64,000 nt of DNA from Cryptomeria japonica. Lineage: Eukaryota > Streptophyta > Pinopsida > Cupressales > Cupressaceae. Below the pieces are notes generated by a model. The model had not been told where the DNA came from. It did not search any database and was given only the letters and a program-made list of their open reading frames with translations. Positions 1 to 10,084 of the stretch are shown piece after piece (the stretch's first letter is position 1; every line of letters begins with the position of its first letter). The stretch covers positions 117,745,140 to 117,809,139 of the forward strand of contig NC_081410.1 in assembly GCF_030272615.1 (NCBI RefSeq). The letters run 5' to 3'. A program made the translations under genes and the position numbers.

Positions 1-641
1 GAGGAGGATATGGTAGTCATCACCTTGAAAAGTCTACCTAAATCTTATGAGCACTTTATAGAGACTCTAACATTAAGTCTACAAATGTTAATCTGAAATT
101 TCCAGATTTGTACACCAAACTTTTGCAGCAGGATCGTTGAAAGCAACAGTTTGGTAGTAGTGCCCCTTCATCCTCCTTAGAACAAGATTTTGTTGCCAAA
201 TGGATAAAGGCAAATCTCAGTCATCTCAACAGAAGGGCTCTAGCCAATCTCAGGAAGGTTCGAAGAAGAAAAAGGTTCGGTGCAATTATTGTCACAAATA
301 TGGCCATATGATCAAGGATTGTCGCAATCGGATAGCTTTTGAACAATGGAAGCAAGGGGGGTCTTAGCCTAAAGCCAATGTCACTGAGCACACAGAGCAG
401 AAAGAGTCTTCCTTTTATGCCTTCACGGCCAAAAGACCTACAGATCATGTGAAATCTTTTGCCTGGTATATAGATTCTGGTGCTTCTCGACATTTCACTC
501 ACAAGCGTGATTGGTTTACAAAATTCTCTCTATACTGATTCAGTCATATTTGGAGGAGGTGTAGAGTATACTGTTGTCAACAAGGGCAATGTTCAGATAT
601 AGTCCGGTGGGAGGAATCTCATATTCCTCAATGTATACTAT
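1..641 (+). pseudogene. Ty1/copia element A, 5' part: gag C-terminus, zinc knuckle, protease
   Basis: Remnant of a copia gag-pol reading frame entering from the left edge. Gag-like sequence is followed by a CCHC zinc knuckle at 281-322 (CNYCHKYGHMIKDC), which in this family packages element RNA. The retropepsin motif follows at 463-501 (WYIDSGASRHFTH), with the catalytic DSG intact. The frame is broken: there is a stop near 364, a shift after the protease motif and a stop near 600. Reading ends at the typical post-protease segment (FLNVYYV, about 620-640), where unrelated DNA begins. The matching downstream domains resume at about 10085. The subfamily is not certain. Basis: motifs seen directly; family assignment from established copia domain order. 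Confidence 0.85.
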
Positions 642-910
642 GTTCTGTTGGTTGAAAATTTTGTACACTTGGGGAAATATACAAAATTGTGGTTTCAACC
701 ACAGCACATGAGTAAAACTCTCCTAATTAAGGGAAGGCTCCCCCTATCTAACTACAACTTTGAGAATAAAATAGGATGGGACAACAATCTTTCTTCTTCT
801 TTCAAGAAAGACAATATCCTTTTCTCTTCACAGAAAATGATAGCAATTGAATATAAATAGCAATAACCACTTTCAAATGAAATGAGAGAAAGGAAATGAA
901 GTTTCTTGAA

Positions 911-1385
911 AGCGCAAAGATTTCCGTCACTTCCTTCGGGATAGGACGACAATATCAAGCTCAAAGACTTGATTATGTGAAGTCCTATCTACCATTTTCT
1001 ACACTAATTCTATAAAGAATAAGTTATGACAGCTCAAAGACTGAAAAACACTATTATTTTCTTCTTTAAAACAATGAGAAGTAGTGTAAGCTCAAAGACT
1101 CTCAGCTATTTCCCACAAAATCTACTCCTAAATTCTCTTAAGAACAAGTTGAAGCACAAAGACTTGCAGCTTCTCTCAACAAAATATTTATTTTAATCTA
1201 TATTAAACTCAACTACTTGCAGCACAAAGACTGCAAATCAGATGTGATTAAGCTTTTTAGGAACACTTGCAAGAAAGATAATATAGAACACTAACTCAAG
1301 AATGTAGCACAAAGACTCAAAGCTTGAGCAATTTCCTTCTATTCCTTTCAATTCTTGAATTTACACATGAAAGCTCAAAGACTTC
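911..1385 (-). repeat. Eight-copy interspersed motif AGC(T/A)CAAAGACT
   Basis: Eight copies of a 12-13 base motif lie on the plus strand near 911, 958, 1031, 1089, 1153, 1221, 1306 and 1372, spaced 47-85 bases apart. The consensus is AGCWCAAAGACT (minus strand AGTCTTTGWGCT). The DNA between copies is not obviously repeated, so this is not a plain tandem array. All copies lie downstream of the minus-strand TATA box at 1461-1454, so they would be in the transcribed leader of the LTR-like sequence. Confidence 0.75.
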
Positions 1386-1453
1386 TTTGTTGTAAATTTG
1401 GCGGAGTTTTTGCTTGCTTTCCAAAAGATAAAGATTACAATAGACCCCTCAAG

Positions 1454-1461
1454 TATTTATA
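1454..1461 (-). promoter_or_regulatory. Minus-strand TATA box (TATAAATA)
   Basis: Reading minus, CTATAAATACTTGAGGGG lies in an LTR-like context and would start transcription about 30 bases downstream, near 1425. Only the motif and its context support it. Confidence 0.4.
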
Positions 1462-1731
1462 GAAGAGGAGCCTTGAGAAAAAAGTGGGAGGATCCCAACT
1501 AACTTGAGAGATTCTCTCAACCACCAAGACCTATTCAATAACTAACTAAGACTTATTCCAACTACAGTCCTAATTGGACACAACTTGTAGTTGCCTTACA
1601 TGCAATTACAAAAGTGCAAGTAATGTGTAACTTGCATTTTACAAAAAATACTTTTACATGTAACTTGTCAAAACAAATTTACAACTAAAGATTACAAAAG
1701 TGGTAAAATACAACTAAGTGTTGAAAAACAC

Positions 1732-1944
1732 TTAAGTTGCATTACATGAAGACACGAATCTTTTAAACTTTTGAATGCTCATTTGTAGTTCCTCGGGATT
1801 CGGTTCATGGGTGTTCTTGGCAACAAACATGGTCTTCACAATAGTGTCATGACACTGGAAGGAGCGTGTTGACGTGTCTGAAATCGCATTGCTGCAAACT
1901 CCATACGGCCAACGCAGAATAGAATAACCAACTGATTATCCTAC
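1732..1944 (-). pseudogene. Coding-like C-terminal remnant of unknown family
   Basis: An open minus-strand stretch of about 70 codons runs from after a stop near 1944 to a TAA at 1734-1732. It includes the segments SFQCHDTIVKTMFVAKNTHE and PNPEELQMSIQKFKRF. Composition looks protein-like, and it is placed like the 3' end of a TE ORF immediately before LTR-like sequence. I do not recognise the family. It could belong to the same element as the long minus-strand ORF at 8165-4847, but they are separated by about 2.9 kb of non-coding and repeat sequence. Confidence 0.35.
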
Positions 1945-3529
1945 TCTCTCTTGAGATAAGGAAGTCTCTAATGCTGTTTTCTAAGTTTGATCAAAGGAGA
2001 CAACCTCAAGGTTTCTTTTGTCAGGTCTTGACTGCGGGATTACTCAGTGGTCGATGTGTTTTGCTAAAAACACAAGGGGATTTACGATTTGCAACAAGCT
2101 AGTCTGCTGTGATTATCAAATTACGCAATAAAGAGCAAAAGGAAAGGGTTAGGAGATCTAAAACTAATCAACACGGGTATGCGGGTAGACGGATTCAACA
2201 TAACCAATTCCTGCTTGGCCAGAATAGCTCACAACCTTGCAGGAACGGTGCAATCTTCAAAGGGACTTGGAAGATTTTCAGATTGGAGACGCACGGCTAA
2301 GCACCCAATTTTGGCGCAGCTCAGACGGACACCTGCAATTGAACTAAGCACAATTAAAGGCTCAGGTTAACCACACAAAAGGATACACAATCAGTATATC
2401 CTCAGTGGTATGAGCCTGAATCTATCAAATACCTGGACACCCAAAATAGAAAGATCTATCTAAAATGCTGAGAGAAACCATGCAAACAGGATGAAAACAA
2501 GACAATAAACACAAATTCAATGTCTATATATTGATTTCAGCTGCCTATTACAACAATTTCTGCAACATCTCTATGCTACTGCTAAGATCTAACCTATTCT
2601 AACTCTTAAATCTAACTATCTAACAAGCTCTGATTATCTCACTATCTAGCTATCTAACTATCTAACCATCTAACCCTTTACAAAAGAAAGGCCTTTGCCT
2701 TTTATAGATATTACAATTTTGAATCGAAGGCTAGGATGGACTGCATCCAAGGGTCCTGATTTGCCTTCCAGAAGCTGGCAGCTTTAACCCATGCCGAATT
2801 AATTCTCAGTTATCCAACCAGCAACTATCTCAACTACCTGCCACTATTTGGCTTTAATTTAGGTCTATCCAATCTTCTTGGTGGTTGGGAATAGTTATCT
2901 ACAAAAATATCTTGTGCGGGACCCATAGGCAGTTTACAATAAAGCAATTTCAATTTTAAAACTGAATTTCTGGACTTAAATCTAGCTGTGTGCTTTCTTG
3001 CGAATGCATAGACTTTGTGTTCTTTTGCTTTTTGCCTTCAATTTCACCAGTGGACTTCATCTTTGTTCAGCGACACGGTTCCCAATGCTCGGTTGTTCTC
3101 ACGCTCTTGCATCTTTTCTTTTCCAGTCTTCAGCACCTGGCCTTAATTGCGATCCTTCTTCGATTTGCGTTTCAGGTTTTTCTCCTGGTTCTCCAATGAC
3201 GTCCTGCGATCAATCAACCAATTTCATTTCATTAAATCAATTTGAAAAATTAAATAATTTAATTTTACAAACATTAAATTTAATTACGACGTTTGGCTTG
3301 AGAAGCTCTTTGTGAGATGTATCTTGAAAATGCTTCTCCTTTCTCTTCGAATGTGAAATCTGATCCTTGGTCGATTTACTTTTGCGTGATTTTACCTTTG
3401 GAGTCATGGGCGTTTTGAATGGGTTTATGGCGTTTTGAAAACTTCTTATAGCGCGATTCTGGAGGTTTGAAGAGCTCCTGCAAATTTTAAAATCCTAACA
3501 CTCATGCATTTTCTGGCGAACTTCAGAGA
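1945..3529. other. Non-coding TE-derived sequence with a second minus-strand TATA box
   Basis: No gene seen. A TATAAAA box sits on the minus strand at 2706-2700 (context CTATAAAAGGC), followed downstream on that strand by a run of short CTAT/ATCTA repeats (about 2600-2680). This resembles another LTR promoter about 1.2 kb from the one at 1461, and may mean two nested or tandem LTR-like sequences. Plus-strand ORFs of 60-105 codons here (2109-2370, 2990-3315) have no recognisable content. Confidence 0.4.
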
Positions 3530-4174
3530 ATGGGGGGGGTTTTGCAGACTTTAAACTTCATGTCTCCATCTTCTAAATTACGAACTCTGCGTTTTTCACG
3601 CTTTGTTGTCTATTACACTTTCTGTGTTGCGTTCTTCGGAGGAATGGGGATCTCGGAGCATTCGGGGTTTTCGCCAGAATTGCCTTTGCTTCTTCGCGGC
3701 TTTCTCCAGCTCGCGACTTTGGTGGAATGGAGGATTTATCAATTTCACATTCCTTACATTTGGGCCTGTGCATCGCGATTCTGGGCACTATGGCAAATTT
3801 CGGACCTTGGGGAGTTTTGCAAATTCTGTGTCTATCTTCCAACTCGCGACCTTGGGGATGTTTTGCAACTTAAAAAACTTCGGACCCTTTGCCCCTCTTT
3901 GCAAACTCTAAGAATTTCGGACCTTTCAAGTGTTTTTTGGCAAACTGGGAGTATTTTCGGAGCTAAATGCGTTTTGGCAAATTTGAAGTTCTTGAACCTT
4001 TTTGCAATTTCGCCAAAATTTCAAATTTCGGAGCTAGGGTCCGAAATTGAGGTTTTAAGTGAATTGCGAACTTAAAAACTTTGGACCTAAAGCCACTCCT
4101 TGCAAGTTTTTAAAAAAAAACTTCGGACCTCTTAACGCCCTTTGCAAATTTGTCATATCTTGAAATTTCGGAGC
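3530..4174. repeat. Degenerate flank of the TTCGGACC repeat family
   Basis: Scattered diverged copies of the words TTCGGACC, GGTCCGAAATT and TTTTGCAAACTT occur at irregular spacing, leading into the regular 84-bp array at 4175. It looks like an older, decayed part of the same array. A plus-strand ORF of 181 codons (3530-4075) is made of this repeat and is not treated as a gene. Confidence 0.55.
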
Positions 4175-4594
4175 TAGGGTCCGAAAGTGGGGACTTAAGT
4201 GAATTTCGGACCTCAAGGCACTTTTTGCAACATTTTAAACTTTTCAACTTTTTGCCCCAGGGTCCGAAATTGGGGGTTTTAAGTGAAATTCGGACCTAAA
4301 GGCACTTTTTGCAACATTTTAAACTTTTCAACTTTTTGCCCCAGGGTCCGAAATTGGGGGTTTTAAGTGAAATTCGGACCTAAAGGCACTTTTTGCAACA
4401 TTTTAAACTTTTCAACTTTTAGCCCCAGGGTCCGAAATTGGAGGACTTAAATGATTTTCGGACCTTTGGGGGCTTTTTGCAACTTTTTCACTTTTTCACA
4501 TTTTAGCCCCAGGGTCCGAATTTGGGCATTTTAGCGATTTTAAACGTTTCCCTCAAGAAGTGCGAGCTTGGGCACTTGGGCGAATTTGTCAAGT
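4175..4594. repeat. 84-bp tandem repeat, about five units, each with an internal hairpin
   Basis: The word AGGGTCCGAA recurs at 4175, 4259, 4343, 4427 and 4511, exactly 84 bases apart each time. Units 4259 and 4343 are nearly identical and the outer ones are more diverged. Each unit pairs GGTCCGAAATT with a near-complementary AAATTCGGACC about 16 bases later, giving a potential stem-loop. The array lies just downstream (minus strand) of the ORF ending at 4847, the position where LTR elements often carry tandem repeats in their 3' untranslated region. Confidence 0.85.
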
Positions 4595-4846
4595 TCTTGC
4601 CGAAGGATCATTTTATGGAATATAACATTTAAGTTATATTCCATATATACTTTAAGTCATATTCCATATATACTTTCAGGATGTTTGAGAGTGGTTTCGG
4701 ACCTCCAGGAGTTATATTGCAAATTCTAGTTTTTGGAGGATTCCTCAGTTTTCAGAGTTAGTCAAATTTCAGGATCAGGACATTCCAGACTTAGCCAAAT
4801 TTCAGGGCAGGACATTCCAGACTTCATCACTCACCAACTTGACCCT

Positions 4847-7800
4847 TCATATCCCCTTCCTCTTCCGCAAAGACAAAAAGGCACAAACCGGGGGGTTCCT
4901 GTCCAAGACGGGGATGGGTGTGTGATTCGCACAACAGAGCGCAAAGTTGTTTTTATCTAGGATAGATTGGATTTCATGCAAAAAAGCTTGGTGTTTCATC
5001 AATATCTGAATTGAAGCGGCCGAGAATTGTTCGCTCCTCCATTCATTATGAATCCTCATATGTAAATCAGCAAGAACTTCTTCTTCTGGAATCAGCTCTC
5101 CATCCTGACTTACTATGTTGCAAGAGGCCTTTTCACAATGTGAGACAATATCTCGGAAAACTTCACCCCGGAATCTCTTTGCATCACCGATCTCTTCAAT
5201 GAGGGATTTAAGAACAAGGGCCTTGTTTTCTAGGAGTTCTTCAAATTCCAAGTACATGATCTTGGAAGAGATGATGGCATGCTCCTGCAAAACACTATGC
5301 TGTTGTTGGGGCATGGTACGCCAGATTGTCAAACTTTCTTCAACACTTTCCAGATTCTTTTTGAAAGTATTAGAAGTCTAATCCAGTTTCTCCTCAATGG
5401 TCTCTAACTTAGACATCATCTGAAAAATGTCTTTCATTACCTGTGCACATAGATCATGAAGCTGATCAACCCAGGAATCCAGTGCTTGTACCTTCTGAGC
5501 AACCCTTTCCACTCCACGAATTGATTCTTGAGAAATAGAAGAACCTATGGATTTACTCCCTTCAGCAGCAGGTTTTGTGATTTTATGAACGACTGTCATA
5601 AGTTGTCGGTTATCCTCTTCTAGCTTGTCTTTCTTTGCTAGAAATTCATCACACCTTTGCACCAACGAAGCAACAAAAAACTGAGCATCATGTTTAATGA
5701 CCTCATGCGTCTATTTGCCCAACTCTATCCTTGTAACCTTATAATCGACAGCTGACATTTCCTCAAGTGGCTTATCTGCAATAGGTTCCACAATTTCAGC
5801 TACCTTCATCTTGTTGTTGTCAACAGTTACTCTGGAGATAGTCTTGGCCTTCTTAGCAACTTTGGATCTAGACTGTTTCAGTTGCTGATAGTCAAAGGCA
5901 TCAAGTGAGATTTCTTGCTTCTTCCTTTTTCGGAGTAAAAGAACTAAGCCATGGAGGCAAAGTCATCAACTCTTCTTCAGTAGCAACTGTAGGCAAAGGA
6001 GAAGAAGTTTCTGTTTGAATCACCGTGGTCATTCTAGGAGGAATATTTGTTTGGACAGTGACCACGTTTTGCTCAGTTACCATCGGGCATGAAGATTGCC
6101 TCATAAACTCTTCAAAATCAGAAGTGGAAGTATCAATTTCTGATAACTGGATGCAAGTAGGAATATCCTTAGGAATTTCCAACATAGTCTCTTGTTGATG
6201 ATTAGGAGATGGCTCATATGCTGAAATGGGAATAGCATTCTGAAGAGATTCATCCACAAGCAAATTAGGAGGAGAAAGAGGCGTCTCAATGGAAACTGGA
6301 GGAATGATCTCATGAGGTGAGTCTGAAACTGGAGACTTAGGAGTATCATTAGATTGCTGCCCTTCTTCTGGATTATCCAGATTGATCACTTGAACATGAA
6401 ATCGTGATTTTTCCTTCACACGAACTGCCATCTCCTCAAGAGGAAGCACTATTGCCCGACTTACTCGCAACTTGATCCTTGTGCTCGAAGATGATGCACC
6501 TTCTTTGTTGTCAACCTGAATCTTAGACTTACGTCTAAGAGGCCTTGTAGAATCATCTTCTTTTCCAACCTTGATTTTTATAAGTCTAACAACATTATTT
6601 TTCAACCATGCGTTAGTGTTAGCCAAGATAAGTTGAAATCTCTCAAGGATGGATATGCACTCTTTGTGTGACTATTGGATCAAAGGAAGTGGAGCTTCCT
6701 CAAGCCTCTAAGAAATGTATTCAAGATCAAGTATGTGCCCATCATCAATCATCCCTTGTGGGATATCCACCAAGTTCAAATCAACAATTTGCTCAACAGT
6801 GGGCCTGCAGTAATCCATCTTCAGAACTTCGGCTTCTGTCCGGAGATCTACCTAGATGTCCTCAATGCGATGCACATGCACAAAGGATTTTTTGATCTTC
6901 TCCTTCATACCCCTGTAATCAAAATCAACTCTAGGCTTAAACCTTTTGAGCTTGATTTCCTGCAGTTCAGTCTCCATGGCTTTAGCTTTCACAGATGTGA
7001 CAAGGGAATACCGGCCAATTTTCAATGGATTTGTGGTAGAGATCCCCATTCCAACCTTGTGTCTAGCAGACTGAGAAGTGTGGACAGCCATGATCTGTCT
7101 TCCCAACTCCATAAGAATGATCTTGTCAGTCTGGTATCTAGGAAGCATATATGGCTGACCACCATAGCATCCAATTCTCATATAGGTGAAGGTGGGAAAC
7201 TGTAGAAACAAACATCCATATTCACACACCCTTTCCCATGCCTCATCTGATACTCTTTTGTTCTTCAGAGTTCTGTCAAACTGACACATGAAATATCCGA
7301 AGAATGCATCTTGAACTCTTATGAAATGCAATCTGCTGGGTCTCAACGGCAACTGGTCATAATATTCCCAAATTGGTATAAGTGAGCGATCACCCTTGGT
7401 AGAAAGACCTGGAAAGTGTCTAAGTGATGCTGCCAAGTATACCAAATATGAATTCATGAAGAAAGTCATGGTGGTAGGGACTGCTGCAAGTTGTTCACAC
7501 AAGGCATCTCTGATGACTTCTCCCCATGAAATGTGATGAGATTGCCTTATGAACATGATGAACTAATACATCCATGGCTCAAAGACATTAGAATACTCGA
7601 GGCCCATCATCCTGCTAAGGAGGGTTATGGTGTCTCCTATTTCCCATTTGAAATCGCAGCGGTACAACTTCGCCCACCTTGAGAAGGAGGCTCATGGCTC
7701 TTGGATCCACCTGTTGATATGTCGCTTGCAATCTTTTTCCCTCTTCACGTAATACTCTGCTGCACTTTCTTTGGAGATTTCCATGTAAACAGGTGCAGGA

Positions 7801-8165
7801 GGTATTCTGAAGACCTTCTCGATCATACCTGCATCAAGACGGATTATAGCTTCGCCATCATCATTTTTGATGACTCTTGTCTCTTTGTCAAAATGATGGG
7901 CACAGGCGAGAACAAACTCAGGTTCTAGGGCAGCCACCAGGAAAGAAGATGCATGATGGATATGGCTGTCCAACAGCCGTTGCAAGTTATTATCTTGTGG
8001 ATCTTCTACCCTCTTGACAAATTCCGACATATCCACGTGCCCTATTTCCGTATCTCTAATACAATCCAAAGGGGAAGAAACTTGGGAAGGTGTTACCTTG
8101 TTCTGATATTTGTCATATTTGTACTTCATCTTTTTTGAAACTGGAGATGCCGGCAAATTTGACAT
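4847..8165 (-). pseudogene. Broken ~1,100-codon repeat-associated ORF, PMD-like N-terminus and coiled-coil C-terminus
   Basis: The likely start is the ATG at 8165-8163 (MSNLPASPVSKKMKYKYDKY); an earlier in-frame ATG is at 8240. One frame runs to about 5935, then a single-base shift in an A-run (about 5930-5940) moves it to the frame ending in a stop at 4849-4847. In-frame stops lie at 7694, 7565, 6854, 6710, 6674, 5713 and 5380; all are TAG or TGA, as expected from C-to-T change. The N-terminal part (about residues 50-120) carries ALEPEFVLACAHHFDKETR followed by a segment ending FRIPP, a pattern that resembles plant mobile domains but weakly. The middle (about 6500-5950) is Ser/Pro/Thr-rich and probably disordered. 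The C-terminus is charged, heptad-rich and probably coiled coil. I recall similar proteins from conifer repeat annotations, without known function. There is no RT or integrase nearby on this strand. Confidence 0.7.
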
Positions 8166-10084
8166 TGATTGTGAACCTGGAATACTGTGATGAAGACTTA
8201 AAAGAGTTAAGGCAACATCATAGTCAGCTGCAAATATCATTCTTCCTTCTTCAAATGGGAAAAACTTCGATTCTTGAACTTCACAATTTTGTGAGAGGAA
8301 GAGGGGAAATATATAGAAATGGGAAAATCTTGACTTTGACCAATTTCGGATCTTGGGGAAATTTTTGCAAATATACAAGTTGGAAAGAACATACATGCAA
8401 TCAGGGTTTTAAAACCCGAATGCAAGTACACTTGTAAATTTGCAAATGGAGAAATGGATGGAAAATGAGAATTTGACTTGCGGAAAATGACGGAAATGAA
8501 AAGTACGGATATGGGAAACATGAATGGATAGAAATGGGAAAATTCGGGAATGTCATTTTCATGAAAATGGGAAGAACTTTTCAACATGTAATCCGGTTTT
8601 TAAAACCCGAATTTGAAAGTGGGGGGGGTATTTCACACTTTTCAACTTGGAATTTTAACAAAAAATGGTTAAATTCCTTAACCGTAAGGGAAGAATAAGA
8701 ATTTCCAGCGAACTTGTAATCGGGATTAAAAATCCCAAATACAAGTAAAGAGGGAATATGGGAAGAACGATGCAATTCAAAAATTGCATACCAAGGGGAA
8801 GATCTCTTTCACAAAAACCGATTTTTGGGGGAAGAACAACATATTTACAAAAATGCAACTAAGAAGGAAAACTAAGAAAACAAGAAAATAATAAAATGAA
8901 ACAAGAAAGAAAGGAAAACATACCTTGCTTCAAACTGAAAATGCTTCTCCAAAAGATGCAACCAATCTTTGGAAAGAAGAAGACAAACCAATAAATAGAA
9001 GCAATCCACAATGCTAAACCCTTGTCACGTTTTTGCAAAAATGCCACAAATTGAAAAACATGGCAGCAATCCCAAATTTGGAGGGCCAAAATGCCAATGA
9101 GAGAGCACACCCAAGAGAGTTAAAGCAAAACGCCTAAGGAGGAGATGGAGAAATGGCGTCAAATTCTTTAAAAATGCAGCCAAAGGAGGGTCACATAGAA
9201 AAAACGTGGCGACAAATGCATCTTGAATGACCCATTAATATGACTGAAAACTTGTCACAAACTCCACGCCTAGGTAAGAGAGGTAAAAACGAACTAGGAG
9301 ATTGCAGCTTCGTGGAGTCTTGATCCCCCAAAATTTGGCTTCAAAGAAACATGTGGTTGTTGGTTTAGACCAAAAAATCTGTAAATGCAAACCCCAAATG
9401 GCGTGATAAGTGTTTACAAATGCATAAGAATAGGGTGAAATCCAAAACGCCTCTCTTTCGTAGAAGATGTCCACAAAAATCGCTTGAAAACTTCAACAAA
9501 TTTGCTTCTAAATTAAAATCGGGTTTTTGGGAGACAAAGACAAGTTCGAATTTGCACAAGTATGTGAAAATCGGGTTTTTTAGAAGATATAACAAGTTCT
9601 AATTTTCACTTTTTCCTCAACAAAGCCAAATTCGGGTTTTTGGGAATGAATTGCAAGTTTAAAACTGTCAAAAATGCACTTTATGAGCAAAATCGGGTTT
9701 TTTTTAGACCAAAGTGCAAGTTTTAAATTGTCACTTTTTCACTTAGAAGGCAAAATCGAGATTTTTGGAGAGAGATGCAAGTTTTATGCACTTGTAAAGG
9801 GGAAATAAAACCCCTACAACAAGTTATAACTTACTTGCACATATGTAATAGGGGATTAAAATCCCTATTACATGTAAAAAACCATTAAAGTAGGGGTTTT
9901 TGGAGAGAACTACAAGTTTACTTGTAACTTAACCAAAAAATCCCCATTTTAACTAAAAAAAACTACAAAACAATAAAAATAATAAAAACATCAAAGGGGA
10001 AATTTAAAACAAATTACAAGTACTCATCTTTTATTAAAAAATGCACATGTAATAAGCTAAAAATTTCCCCACTGCTTTCTCCCT
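8166..10084 (-). other. Non-coding 5' region of the minus-strand insert, with degenerate repeats
   Basis: No gene seen. From 9480 to 9910 the words AATCGGGTTTTT and CAAGTTTNAA...GTCACTTTTTCACT recur every 70-100 bases as a diverged repeat. Palindromic pieces such as AGGGGATTAAAATCCCTATT lie near 9852. On the minus strand a possible splice donor (CAAG|GTATGT, at about 8924) and several CAG acceptor-like sites just before the ORF (about 8176 and 8227) would allow a non-coding leader exon. This is speculation from short motifs. The right border with copia A lies at or just before 10085. Confidence 0.4.

Larger units (their letters stand above)
642..1731 (-). mobile_element. LTR-like sequence in minus orientation (insert inside copia A)
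   Basis: The stretch begins at the copia A break with TGTTGG, which read on the minus strand is a CCAACA end, a common LTR terminus. On the minus strand it contains a TATA box (1461-1454) followed by a transcript-like region with a repeated motif (see 911-1385). It lies directly downstream of a minus-strand coding remnant (1944-1732), the expected place for a 3' LTR. I could not find a convincing second copy at the other end of the insert (near 10084) or a target-site duplication, so the boundaries and the LTR call are inference. Confidence 0.4.

Noticed and set aside
2395-2415. TGGTATGAGCC as a plus-strand primer-binding site
   Set aside because: Only a partial match to the usual site, and the neighbouring promoter signals face the other strand.
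3530-4075. 181-codon plus-strand ORF
   Set aside because: Made of the TTCGGACC repeat family; repeat translation rather than a gene.
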